Origin: a virus | Reading direction: 5' to 3' (one strand) | DNA length: 43,611 bases | Virus record (IMG/VR): IMGVR_UViG_3300003886_000236 | Location: 1 to 43,611 of that record | Part shown: piece by piece, positions 7,493-16,703 of the stretch | How positions within the stretch are numbered: position 1 is the stretch's first letter | Layout of the letters: every line of letters begins with the position of its first letter | The notes under the pieces: generated by a model | The model's input: only the letters and a program-made list of their open reading frames with translations | Told to the model about the DNA's origin: nothing | The model's database searches: none | Translations under genes and position numbers: made by a program

Positions 7493-9247
7493 ATGTCATT
7501 CACTGAAGTATTCGGCGGCAATGTTATCTACCCGTCAGGACAGAGTTACTTGGGACTCACCTTCTCCACTGACCAACAGCTGCAATGGCCGATTGAGCAG
7601 CAGGTCGCAGGTAACGTAGTTGCTAGCATTATGGATTTGAATGCTACGGCAGCGGGACTCAACGTGGATATCCCTGATGCTCGACAAGTGTCTAACGGAA
7701 TCCAATCCGTGTTCAACAACGTTGGTGCTAACACTGTTACTATTCGGGATGCAGCGGGCGGTACTATTCTTTCTATCGGAGTCGGCGAAGCTTGGGTTGC
7801 GTACATCGCCGATAATAGCACGCTTGCAGGATCGTGGAGAATCTTTCAATTAGGCGCTTCTGTCTCGGTAGCAAACGCCTCTGCGCTCGCGGGAGCAGGG
7901 CTGAAAGCAATTGCAACGACTTTGAACCAGCGCATCGCTCCAACTTCAACAGCTGTTACTCCCATCAGCTGGGTTGATTCAGACCGAGCTCAGCTCACTG
8001 TTTGGACGGGAGGAGTCGGGGTCTTGAATCTACCCGCTCCCGCTACCGTTGGATCAGACTGGTTTTCTATGATTCGGAATGGAGGCTCTGGAGATCTTAC
8101 ACTGACTCCCCCAGCGGGATTGATTGATACTCTAGCCACTCTGGGCTTAAGTCCGGGAGAGTCGGCTATCGTTATTACCGACGGTGCTGATTTCTTTACA
8201 GTCGGGTTGGGTCAATCGACTAGTGGAGTTTTTGATTTTATCGAAATAAATGTCGCCGGCTCGGGTGACTTTACTCTCTCCGGTGCACAGTTGAATCGGA
8301 TTTCCTATCGTTTTATTGGTGCTCTCACCGGCAATAGGAATATCGTTGTTCCTTCCTCTGTTCAGCAGTATTGGGTCGACAACTCGACCACCGGAGCTTT
8401 TTCTTTGTTCGTGAACACCGTGGGTCAAGTCACCCCGATTGAGGTTCAACAAGGTGACCGCAATATAACCTACTGTGATGGAAATGAGGTTCTCCAAGCT
8501 GAGTCCGCTACGGTGGGATTTCCTATCAACATTGCACAGGGCGGTACAAGCGCTATCACTGCCGCAATTGCTTTAGCTAACCTGGGGGGAGTGGCAGCTA
8601 CTCGGCTGCTAAACACAAATGCTCTCTCTGGTCTGACCGGGGGAGGGGACTTGTCCGCTGATCGCAGTTTAGTTTTAGATACGGACAATCTTACCACTGA
8701 GCTCTCAATTGACCTGCTTGCAGATACATTCCCATTCTATGATGACAGTGCAGTAGAGATGAGGAAAGCTCCCCTAACTTCGCTCATACCGCAGTCTATT
8801 CCCCAAACTGCAGTTCAACTTGCGAACGAGGTAAAGACTAACGACATTGTGCCAACTTTGTCAAATACTCTATTCTTCAATCTGATACTTGGTGCCCGTT
8901 ATCGGTTTGAATTCTATATAAGATATAGTGCTGCGGCGTCTGGTCCGGGGGGGATTAGATTCAATTTTAGCGGCGGAACAACTGGGATTGGACAATCGTT
9001 TTACCAGTATCAGTGGACTGCCGGGCTTAGTAATTCTGGGAGTATCCCCATAACTTTGACTAATTTCTTCGCAGAGCAGGTTGCTGATACTAATCTAGAT
9101 GGAGGAGTACGTCACCTATGGGGAAACGGGGTTGTATTCGCTACTACGGGTGGAACATTTGGATTCACATGGGCACAACAACTTTCTAGCGCAGTTAATC
9201 TAACGGTCGGTGTTCCTAGCAACATGGTTCTGACGAGACTTAGTTGA
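7493..9247 (+). CDS. Second tail fibre protein
   Basis: 584 residues with a strong AGGAGG site. The central part contains GGTSAITAAIALANLGG and GLTGGGDLSADRSL, the familiar repeats of phage tail fibres. The N-terminal ~240 residues consist of two beta-rich modules of the kind that form parallel beta-prism stems. The last ~155 residues resemble the C-terminus of the other fibre at 3147-4676, so the two fibres probably share a tip fold. Receptor binding is inferred. Confidence 0.7.
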   Translation: MSFTEVFGGNVIYPSGQSYLGLTFSTDQQLQWPIEQQVAGNVVASIMDLNATAAGLNVDIPDARQVSNGIQSVFNNVGANTVTIRDAAGGTILSIGVGEAWVAYIADNSTLAGSWRIFQLGASVSVANASALAGAGLKAIATTLNQRIAPTSTAVTPISWVDSDRAQLTVWTGGVGVLNLPAPATVGSDWFSMIRNGGSGDLTLTPPAGLIDTLATLGLSPGESAIVITDGADFFTVGLGQSTSGVFDFIEINVAGSGDFTLSGAQLNRISYRFIGALTGNRNIVVPSSVQQYWVDNSTTGAFSLFVNTVGQVTPIEVQQGDRNITYCDGNEVLQAESATVGFPINIAQGGTSAITAAIALANLGGVAATRLLNTNALSGLTGGGDLSADRSLVLDTDNLTTELSIDLLADTFPFYDDSAVEMRKAPLTSLIPQSIPQTAVQLANEVKTNDIVPTLSNTLFFNLILGARYRFEFYIRYSAAASGPGGIRFNFSGGTTGIGQSFYQYQWTAGLSNSGSIPITLTNFFAEQVADTNLDGGVRHLWGNGVVFATTGGTFGFTWAQQLSSAVNLTVGVPSNMVLTRLS

Positions 9248-9254
9248 TGCTATC

Positions 9255-10760
9255 ATGACTCAACCAATCAAAATACAATCGCTTCCCGGTATCAAGCGTG
9301 ATGGAACCTCTCTGGAAGGGGAGAGCTACATCGATGGACAGTGGTGTCGGTTCCAACGGGGACGACCTCGTAAGATGGGAGGATATCAGTCAGTCACTAA
9401 TACTGTCCCTGAGCGAGCGCGGGGAATGGAGTCTTTTTCAGCGAACGGGTTGAACTACCTACACGTGGGACAGCAATCTACTTTACAGCAATACACTGTT
9501 AACAATAACGGGAACTTCAACAGTAATGCTGATCGGACTCCGGGAGGATTTGCGATCAGTGTAAACAACCTCTGGCAGTTTGATGTATTCTTCGAAGCCG
9601 TGGGGCCTTCCAATCAGCTGATGGCTCATGCCGGACAGAACTTGGCGGATATCGCCAGCACAGTAGAAACTCCCATTTATTTTGGAGATGTTGTCGCCGG
9701 AGGCGCGCTGGTCGATACTACCGTGCGAAGTGTTAGCGGGGGGATTGTGGCGTTGGGTCCTTACCTCTTCTCGTTTGGGAATGATGGTCAAATAGGATTT
9801 TCTGGTGTCAATGATCCTACTACTGTAAGCGATGCTTTTATTACTCCTCAGAAAATCGTGAAGGGTCTACCCTTGCGGGGCGCTGGAAGCGGACCGGCTG
9901 GGATCTTTTGGTCCTTGGACTCAATAATCCGAGCCACGTTTGTAGGGGGACTTGTTCTTTGGCAATTCGACACACTAAGTTCTCAGTCTTCGATCTTGTC
10001 TTCGCAGAGTGTGATTGAATATGATGGCATCTACTACTGGGTTGGGGTAGATCGGATGCTTATGTTCAATGGCGTCATCAGAGACATTCCCAACGCGATG
10101 AACATAAATTACTTCTTTGACAATTTGAATTTCGCTCAGAGGCAGAAGGTCTTTGCTTATAAGGTTCCTCGCTTCGGCGAAATCTGGTGGTGTTACCCCA
10201 GGGGAGACGCGACGGAGTGTACTCACGCCATTATCTATAACGTGAAAGAAGAATCTTGGTACGATACTCAATTGCCTGACTCTGGGAGGACAGCCGGCAT
10301 CTATGCAAAGGTCTATAACCGGCCCTTCATGATCGATGATGATTTGACAGTGGCCCCCGGATATACCTTGTGGCAACATGAGACTGGAACTGATAAGATT
10401 CAAATGAGCACTGTCCAACCTATCCCCTCTCACTACGAGACGGCAGAGATCTCGCTACTAACCGCTGAGGAGGCTCAAGACAAGTCCCTGAGATGTGCCA
10501 GGATCGAACCAGACTTTGTTCAGACGGGGCCAATGACTGTTTCTATCCGGGGGCGAAGTAATGCACGGGCTGCAGTCGAACAAGGGGAAGTCTTTACTTT
10601 CCAAGACACTGCTGCTACTCCCACTGATCAAACTGTGAAGACGAGGGATATTCGACGGCTTATGAGTTTCCGGTTCGAGTCGAATGTGGCCGGGGGGAAT
10701 TATGAAGCCGGAGAGATCCTGGCTCATATCGAGCCGGCGGACGGGCGGATAGAGGGGTGA
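9255..10760 (+). CDS. Tail protein resembling P22 gp10 (packaged-DNA stabilisation)
   Basis: 501 residues, starting at ATG 9255. The N-terminus (IQSLPGIKRDGT, ESYIDGQWCRFQRGRPRKMGGY) and the repeating beta-strand blades through the middle match the Phage_stabilise/gp10-like class, whose members form the tail hub that closes the portal channel. A W-rich region in the middle (FDTLSSQSSILSS, YYWVGVDRMLMFNG) fits a beta-propeller. Together with the gp4-like adaptor at 1707 it points to a P22-type neck. Moderate confidence, based on pattern rather than search. Confidence 0.5.
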   Translation: MTQPIKIQSLPGIKRDGTSLEGESYIDGQWCRFQRGRPRKMGGYQSVTNTVPERARGMESFSANGLNYLHVGQQSTLQQYTVNNNGNFNSNADRTPGGFAISVNNLWQFDVFFEAVGPSNQLMAHAGQNLADIASTVETPIYFGDVVAGGALVDTTVRSVSGGIVALGPYLFSFGNDGQIGFSGVNDPTTVSDAFITPQKIVKGLPLRGAGSGPAGIFWSLDSIIRATFVGGLVLWQFDTLSSQSSILSSQSVIEYDGIYYWVGVDRMLMFNGVIRDIPNAMNINYFFDNLNFAQRQKVFAYKVPRFGEIWWCYPRGDATECTHAIIYNVKEESWYDTQLPDSGRTAGIYAKVYNRPFMIDDDLTVAPGYTLWQHETGTDKIQMSTVQPIPSHYETAEISLLTAEEAQDKSLRCARIEPDFVQTGPMTVSIRGRSNARAAVEQGEVFTFQDTAATPTDQTVKTRDIRRLMSFRFESNVAGGNYEAGEILAHIEPADGRIEG

Positions 10761-10993
10761 ACATCGACCCCCGAGGAATGACTTTGACTGATTGGGCGGA
10801 TAACATGAGTTTCCTCCTAGATAAAATGGTCTTAGTAGAACGATTAGACAATGAGAAGGAGTGGAGAGAGTGGGCTACTAACATTATTGATACTCCTACT
10901 TTCGAAGGACAAAACGTGCCTAATCCTTACCAGTTTGATGACTGGCGAGAATGGGCGATGCGATTTAACCAAGTAGTTGACTTACCGGGATAG
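10757..10993 (+). CDS. Hypothetical small Trp/Asp-rich protein
   Basis: 78 residues from GTG 10757, overlapping the previous stop by three bases. It has repeated Trp-containing helical phrases (LTDWADNMSFLL, EWREWATNII, DWREWAMRF), suggesting two or three amphipathic helices with a shared WxxWA pattern. No known family. Probably a small virion or assembly factor because of its place between two virion genes. Confidence 0.6.
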   Translation: MNIDPRGMTLTDWADNMSFLLDKMVLVERLDNEKEWREWATNIIDTPTFEGQNVPNPYQFDDWREWAMRFNQVVDLPG

Positions 10994-10997
10994 AAAC

Positions 10998-12809
10998 ATG
11001 ACGTATGCAAGAGGCGGTCAGCCTTCTCAGAAACAAGTCCAAGGATTCATGTCTAACATGGAGGATATCACCTCAGTGCCGGGGGGAGTGGAGATGTTGA
11101 TGTCAGCTGTGGCCGAACAAGGGGGGGGCAGTGAAAACACCAAGCAACTTCGACTCTACAGTATGGGGGGTCCGGTCGGCTATGAAGAAGGAGGACTGCT
11201 TGCTGCGGCTGAGATGACTCGCGAGGGAGGTCGAGGAGGCGATGAGGTGCTTCTTCATGTCTCCCCCGAGGAATATGAGGCTTTGGTCTCGATGTGGGGT
11301 GAGCCAGATATCAACCCTGAGACTGGGTTGCCTGAATATGGATTTCTTTCCAAGATCTGGAAAAAAGTCAAAAGAGCCGTTAAGAAAATCGTCAAGAGCC
11401 CTCTTTTCGGATTCTTAGCACCCCTGGCTCTGAACGTCTTCGCGCCGGGACTCGGGGCTGGGATTGGTAAAGCCTTAGGACTGGCTGGTAAGACCGCATC
11501 AGCGGTAGGCAATACTGCGATCCGTACTGGAATTGGCGCGGCTTCTGGCGGAAAAGAGGGGGCTCTCTCAGGTCTCGTCTCAGGCGCTACTTCCGGGTTT
11601 GGGGGACAAGTCGGAAGTGCTCTAGGACTTAGCGGCAAGACTGGCCAATTAGCTGGAAGTGCTCTCATCGGAGGGGTCGGCGGAGAAATCGGAGGAAGCG
11701 GATTTGCCCAAGGAGCTCTGGGGAATGTGGCGAATTCTTTGAAGATGGATCAACTCCAACCCCTCACTGATAAGCTCGAGGGAGGCCTTGGGAAGATTTT
11801 CCGACCGGGGACTACTCCGGGGATTGGAGACGGGACTGGAGCAGGTCAGATGAGTCCGGTAGAACTTTCTACGATCTCCGGCGGTCCGGGCGGACCTCTT
11901 GAGATGAGTCCCGTAGGCGGGGGCGCGCCTCCCCGCTTAACTCCTGATCAGCCAGGATTTCTAAGTCGGGCTGGCAGCTGGATCAAAGATAACCCCCTTC
12001 TTGCAGCTGGAGCTGGGGCGGCACTCTATGGTGCGGTTAGAGGGGGTTCGGGGGGTGCATCTCCTCCTCCGCGGCTATCGTCTAACTTTAACGAAGACAT
12101 ACCTCAGTTCGATTTCACTCGAGATCGAAATTCTATTGACCCCGAAGCTTATTATACTTATGGACAGGCTGGGGGGGCTCAACCCGGTGAGGCTTCATTC
12201 TTCGATAACAACACTATCGGTCAACCGGTTGATTCTTCTCCTCTAGTAGGACGAGACCTTACTGGGGGCCAAAGGGATATTCGAGACCTCTCTCTCCCAG
12301 ACTCTGGCGGGGGCGTCATAACTCAAATGCTCAGAAGGCTTCAGCAGCAGGCGGGAAATCAGTATGCGGGTGGGGGCTATGCTGAAGGTGCTGGATCAGG
12401 TCGTGATGATACGATTGAAGCTCTACTTTCGGATGGCGAATATGTAATGGACGCGGAAACTGTCGCGATGCTGGGAGACGGCAGTAATAAAGCTGGAGCC
12501 GAGCGACTTGACGAGATGCGGTCTGAGCTTCGGAAACACAAGGGAAAGAACCTTCGCCAAGGAAAATTTAGCCATGATGCTAAGCGTCCAATGCAGTATC
12601 TGGCTAAAGGCGGAAAGGTTTCTAAACTTCTTGCCCTTAAGAAAAAGAAAAATCTAACACCCGCGGAAAAGGAGACACTGGATCGAGAGCTGAAGAAACT
12701 ATCTGATCTTCGCATGAAGAAAGAGAAGGTCAAGAAAAAGCGAGGTGGAGCAATTCGCCGAAAGGAATTGGTAAGCAAGATGGCTGCGCAAGCGGCTCTA
12801 GGAGAATAA
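10998..12809 (+). CDS. Large internal/ejection virion protein with a membrane-active segment
   Basis: I choose ATG 10998 (603 residues), just after the preceding stop. Features in order: an N-terminal Gly-Gly motif region (SMGGPVGYEEGGLLAAAEM); a cationic amphipathic helix followed by a hydrophobic Gly/Ala stretch (IWKKVKRAVKKIVKSPLFG, then GFLAPLALNVFAPGLGAGIG) that looks able to insert in membranes; glycine-rich linkers; near residue ~465 the phrase DDTIEALLSDGEYVMDAET, a motif known from many phage tail and internal proteins; and a Lys-rich C-terminus with YLAKGGKV. A DNA-ejection or channel-forming role is inferred from this architecture and from its large neighbours. Confidence 0.55.
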   Translation: MTYARGGQPSQKQVQGFMSNMEDITSVPGGVEMLMSAVAEQGGGSENTKQLRLYSMGGPVGYEEGGLLAAAEMTREGGRGGDEVLLHVSPEEYEALVSMWGEPDINPETGLPEYGFLSKIWKKVKRAVKKIVKSPLFGFLAPLALNVFAPGLGAGIGKALGLAGKTASAVGNTAIRTGIGAASGGKEGALSGLVSGATSGFGGQVGSALGLSGKTGQLAGSALIGGVGGEIGGSGFAQGALGNVANSLKMDQLQPLTDKLEGGLGKIFRPGTTPGIGDGTGAGQMSPVELSTISGGPGGPLEMSPVGGGAPPRLTPDQPGFLSRAGSWIKDNPLLAAGAGAALYGAVRGGSGGASPPPRLSSNFNEDIPQFDFTRDRNSIDPEAYYTYGQAGGAQPGEASFFDNNTIGQPVDSSPLVGRDLTGGQRDIRDLSLPDSGGGVITQMLRRLQQQAGNQYAGGGYAEGAGSGRDDTIEALLSDGEYVMDAETVAMLGDGSNKAGAERLDEMRSELRKHKGKNLRQGKFSHDAKRPMQYLAKGGKVSKLLALKKKKNLTPAEKETLDRELKKLSDLRMKKEKVKKKRGGAIRRKELVSKMAAQAALGE

Positions 12810-12810
12810 C

Positions 12811-13878
12811 GTGACAGTACTGGATTTCTTGTTCGAAGGTAGACCGCCTCAATCGGTCAACACCTACGGGGAGACGGTCGACAACATTCCCAAGTGGATG
12901 TCGGACTATACCCAGGGCCTCATTGGTCGTGCTAATGTTATCGCCGCTGAGCCTTATCAAGCTTATGAAGGGCCTCGCATAGCGGGGTTCGATCCGAGCC
13001 AGTTAGCTGCATTTGACTTGACACAACAGAGCGTCGGAAGTTACCAGCCCCATCTCGAGGGAGCTACGGGACTGACTACCACTGCCGGGGGTACAAATCC
13101 TCTGAATGTAGCTGCTCCATTTCTTGCTCAATCAGCGCAGTCCTTTCCCGGTCAAGTCGATCAGTATATGGATCCATACATTGATAATGTTCTTAATCGC
13201 CAAGAAGAGTTATCTCAACGAAATCTAACTGAGAACTTGTTGCCGGCGGTTCAAGAGTCGTTCATCGGGTCTGGTGCTTTCGGTAGTGATCGAATGGCTG
13301 AAATCATGGGTCGCGTCGGAAGAGATTCAGCGGAAGGGCTGCAGGGTCAACAACTTGGTGCATTATCTCAAGCATATGGACAGGCCGGCCAACTCTTTGG
13401 CGCTGATCGATCACGACAGCTTCAGGCAGGTGCAACAGCAGGACAGCTGGCCGGACAGACCGGAGAACTCCAATTAAGAGCTGGTCAGCAACTGGGGGCT
13501 CTCGGCGAGGCACAACGTCGGTTGCAAGCAGGGGATGCCGCATCTCTCGAAGCAGTAGGAGCTCAGCAGAGGGGGCTCGGACAACAGAGTCTTGATCTGG
13601 CGTATGACGACTTCCTGCGACAACAGAACTATCCTCGAGAGCAACTGGATTGGATGTCTCAGATTGTCCGGGGCCTTCCGTCCAGTAGGACTACGCAAAC
13701 AACTCGCACGGCTCCCCTCGATGGGGCGACATTCGGAGCTTCTCCTTTGGCTCAAATCGCCCAACTTTATGCAACTTCTCGGGGGACTCGACCGCCAACT
13801 GCGCAGAAACGGGGCGGATTGATGCAGTACAAAGAGGGTGGTTCCGTAATTGAAGGGGACTACGAGGTAGTAACATGA
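12811..13878 (+). CDS. Virion protein, Gln/Ala-rich helical (internal/ejection type)
   Basis: 355 residues from GTG 12811, one base after the previous stop. The N-terminal third (YGETVDNIPKWMSDYTQGLI) is followed by a long Gln/Ala/Gly-rich helical region with repeated GQLAGQ- and QLGALG-type phrases between about residues 170 and 270. It ends with PPTAQKRGGLMQYKEGG, another copy of the Gly-Gly motif shared with neighbouring genes. Repetitive helical proteins in this position are usually internal core or ejection proteins. The exact role is unknown. Confidence 0.55.
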   Translation: MTVLDFLFEGRPPQSVNTYGETVDNIPKWMSDYTQGLIGRANVIAAEPYQAYEGPRIAGFDPSQLAAFDLTQQSVGSYQPHLEGATGLTTTAGGTNPLNVAAPFLAQSAQSFPGQVDQYMDPYIDNVLNRQEELSQRNLTENLLPAVQESFIGSGAFGSDRMAEIMGRVGRDSAEGLQGQQLGALSQAYGQAGQLFGADRSRQLQAGATAGQLAGQTGELQLRAGQQLGALGEAQRRLQAGDAASLEAVGAQQRGLGQQSLDLAYDDFLRQQNYPREQLDWMSQIVRGLPSSRTTQTTRTAPLDGATFGASPLAQIAQLYATSRGTRPPTAQKRGGLMQYKEGGSVIEGDYEVVT

Positions 13879-16703
13879 AATATCAAGAAGGTGGATTAGC
13901 TGCCGCCGAAGAACAGCAACCGATTGATCCTATTCAAGGCTACCTGGGGTTGCTTGCACAACAGCAGAGTACTTCTCCTGAAGCTCAAGACAGGGCGCGT
14001 CAAATCCTTGACGAGCTGATGGCTGAAGACACTTTCGGAGGAGAGGAAGAAATCCTTGAGAAATTCAGGGAGACTGCTGAACAATCTCGTCAAGCTTTAC
14101 AGAGTGCTCGAACTAGACTGTTAGAAGACAAATATGACCCTCGGCAGAAATGGTTGGCGGCAGCAGCTTCATTGGGACAAGGAACTAAATCTGGTCTCTT
14201 CAGCGAGAGTTTAGGAAACTTAGCAGCGGGGCTTCAGAAACCGTTCGCTGAGGAGGCTGAATTCAATCGGAGTCGTAGTGCTGAGCTCTTGTCTCTGGAC
14301 CAGTCTTTGGCCGGAGTAGACGAAGGTCTTCTAACTAACGAATTTCGCCTAGCTCAGATGCGACGTGAGCAATTGTCCGGTTTAGGTCGGGAGGCTTTAA
14401 AGACACTGGGCAAGTCGGTTTCATCAAGCCGAGGTTCTACTCCCAGACCCTCGGTTGGAGGGAGATCTCGAGACCAGAAAATGGCAACAACCCTGAATGC
14501 CTGGGTCACTCAAGGACAAGCTGATGCTATCAAGAGTCAGGCCGAATTGCATGAAGCGATTGGTCTGATGGAAACTTCAGACGATATCTCAGGACCTCTT
14601 TTGGGCTTAGTTCCTAAATGGGCCCGAGATTTCGCCTTCCCTGATAGCGGTAATGTTCAAGATCTAGTAGAGACTACTGCTCAGAGGTCTTTGAAAGCAG
14701 TACTTGGTGGACAGTTCGGCCAACGAGAGGGCGAGATGTTGCTTGCTCGTACCTTCAATCCTCGGCTGCAGGAATCTGTAAATCGTCGAAGAGCTTTTCG
14801 ACTTTTGAAGATGTTGGAGATTGCAAGTGAACAGAAGAATCGGGCTCTTGCTCACTTCGAGCAATATGGCACGATGGAAGGGTTCAGTGGGAAGACGGAA
14901 TGGGCTATCGAAGATTTCGATCCCCCTCCTGAGATGGTTCAAGTTCGGATGGGTGACGGCAATGTCATCGACGTAGATGCCACATGGACTAAATCCCAGA
15001 TCATCGACTGGTACAATTCGAATCGAAAACCAGTTAAAAAGAAGCGGGGAGGACATGTTAGGGGGTACAAGAAGAAAAAGAAATCTCCCCAATTCCATCT
15101 TAAGTATGGTAAGCGAGCTTTTCAAGAAGGAGGTCCTATCGATCTTGAGGAATGGGACGAGATGGAGAGAATGGTTGCTCCTGCCAAAGATGAGTCTCTA
15201 GGTCGAGATTTATCCCTACTAGCTGCTTCAACCGGGGTGGGGGCTGGGGGCGGTTTGGCTCTTGAAGACCTCGGGGCTAGGTTAGAGGAAATGAAATCGG
15301 GCTTTGATCGTCCAGGGCGCGGGGAACGATTAGTAGCCGAGTCTATGGAGATAGGGGGTGTCGATCCTACTGATATGACCACGGAAGTAAAGAGAGCTCA
15401 GAGAATGGGGGTTCCCGAGCTACCCTTGGATGTTTCTGGTCGAATGACCCGAGAACTCGGGGAGCGGGCTATGATGGCTGGAGGGGAAGAAGCGGAGGGG
15501 GCTTTGGAGACCTTAGAAGAGCGCCATGCAGGATCGCGGGATCGAGTAGGTCGACAAGTTGAGAAAAGTCTTCGAACACCGGAGTTCTTTGAGTTAGAAG
15601 AGAAATTGACGGGTCGACTATACGAGAATTCTCGTCCTCTGTACCAGCAAGCTTACTCAGAGAATAAGAAAGTAGCAACCCCGTCATTCTGGGGCAATAT
15701 GTTCAAGAATAAATATGGTCGTGAAGCGATTGAGCAGGGACTTGAGTTCATGGAAGATATTGCTCAGGCACCCATCGGAGAGAAGAATGCTTTAGGGATG
15801 GTTGAAAATCCTTCACTTGAATTCTTAGATCAGGTCAAGCGAGGCTTTGATCAAATGATCCGCAAAGAAGAAGCAATGGGACACACACCCCTAGGTCGCC
15901 ATCTTCGAAAGCAAAGAAGTCGATTAGTCGCATTTTTGGATAACCCTGAAAACGTGACTCCAGCTTATCGCAAAGCAAGAGCTCAGTACAAAGGAGATCT
16001 CGAAGTTCTTGAAGCTCTGGATACCGGTAGAACTGAGTTTCATCGGATGGCGCCAGAGGCTCTTCGCCGAGAGATGGGGAACATGAGCGTAGGAGAGAAG
16101 TACGCTCTCCGCGCTGGTGTCGCTCAGAGGTTGTATGAAACCATTTATAATCCAACTTCAGACATTCCCGCCGCACGTAAACTATTAGGTTCTCCTGATA
16201 TGAAGCGCCGCCTGGAACTACTGTTTGATAAGCCCCGAGAGTATCGAATCTTCGAAGCAGCCCTGCAACGCGAGATGGATATGTTCGAACAAGAAAAGAA
16301 GACTGTCCGCCGAGTGGAATCAGGAAGAACTAGAAGGATGACCGAGGACCTGTTAGCAACAGACGATCCTCTAGGTGCAGTTAAAGACAAGCTTGGTCGA
16401 GGTCCTATCGCTTGGGCAATTCGAATGTTGCCTTCTTTCGGTCGGAGTAGGAAAACTGTAGAACTGTCTGAGAAAGAAGCCGATGAGATTATCCGTATTC
16501 TGACCACAAGTGATGTCGAAGAGTTGGATACTTTGGGTAAGCGTCTCAAGTCCGTCCAAGAACGGGGTAAAGTTCGGAAGGGCCGTCGGGGAAAAGCTGG
16601 GATGGTCGGAACTGCCGTGGGCGCGGCGTTAGGGGCCTTAGGGGTCTTCAGTGATGAAGATGAAGACGAAGAGTCAGTTACTGATATTGAGGAAGTTGAG
16701 TAA
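13875..16703 (+). CDS. Largest internal virion protein
   Basis: 942 residues in an ATGA overlap with the previous stop. It opens directly with a Gly-Gly motif (MKYQEGGLAAAEEQQ). The first ~390 residues are mostly charged helices, including AQRSLKAVLGGQFGQREG and ARTFNPRLQESVNRRR, a block seen in other phage internal proteins. Residues ~395-420 hold a Lys-rich insertion with two further Gly-Gly motifs (KKKRGGHVRGYKKKKK, AFQEGGPID). The remaining ~520 residues are long charged helices ending in a short Gly/Ala hydrophobic segment (GMVGTAVGAALGALGVF) and an acidic tail. No transglycosylase motif is visible. Likely a core or ejection protein. Confidence 0.6.
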   Translation: MKYQEGGLAAAEEQQPIDPIQGYLGLLAQQQSTSPEAQDRARQILDELMAEDTFGGEEEILEKFRETAEQSRQALQSARTRLLEDKYDPRQKWLAAAASLGQGTKSGLFSESLGNLAAGLQKPFAEEAEFNRSRSAELLSLDQSLAGVDEGLLTNEFRLAQMRREQLSGLGREALKTLGKSVSSSRGSTPRPSVGGRSRDQKMATTLNAWVTQGQADAIKSQAELHEAIGLMETSDDISGPLLGLVPKWARDFAFPDSGNVQDLVETTAQRSLKAVLGGQFGQREGEMLLARTFNPRLQESVNRRRAFRLLKMLEIASEQKNRALAHFEQYGTMEGFSGKTEWAIEDFDPPPEMVQVRMGDGNVIDVDATWTKSQIIDWYNSNRKPVKKKRGGHVRGYKKKKKSPQFHLKYGKRAFQEGGPIDLEEWDEMERMVAPAKDESLGRDLSLLAASTGVGAGGGLALEDLGARLEEMKSGFDRPGRGERLVAESMEIGGVDPTDMTTEVKRAQRMGVPELPLDVSGRMTRELGERAMMAGGEEAEGALETLEERHAGSRDRVGRQVEKSLRTPEFFELEEKLTGRLYENSRPLYQQAYSENKKVATPSFWGNMFKNKYGREAIEQGLEFMEDIAQAPIGEKNALGMVENPSLEFLDQVKRGFDQMIRKEEAMGHTPLGRHLRKQRSRLVAFLDNPENVTPAYRKARAQYKGDLEVLEALDTGRTEFHRMAPEALRREMGNMSVGEKYALRAGVAQRLYETIYNPTSDIPAARKLLGSPDMKRRLELLFDKPREYRIFEAALQREMDMFEQEKKTVRRVESGRTRRMTEDLLATDDPLGAVKDKLGRGPIAWAIRMLPSFGRSRKTVELSEKEADEIIRILTTSDVEELDTLGKRLKSVQERGKVRKGRRGKAGMVGTAVGAALGALGVFSDEDEDEESVTDIEEVE

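Noticed and set aside
12377-12778. Long Ser/Phe-rich minus-strand frame
   Set aside because: Reverse complement of a Lys/Glu-rich sense region; no ribosome site.
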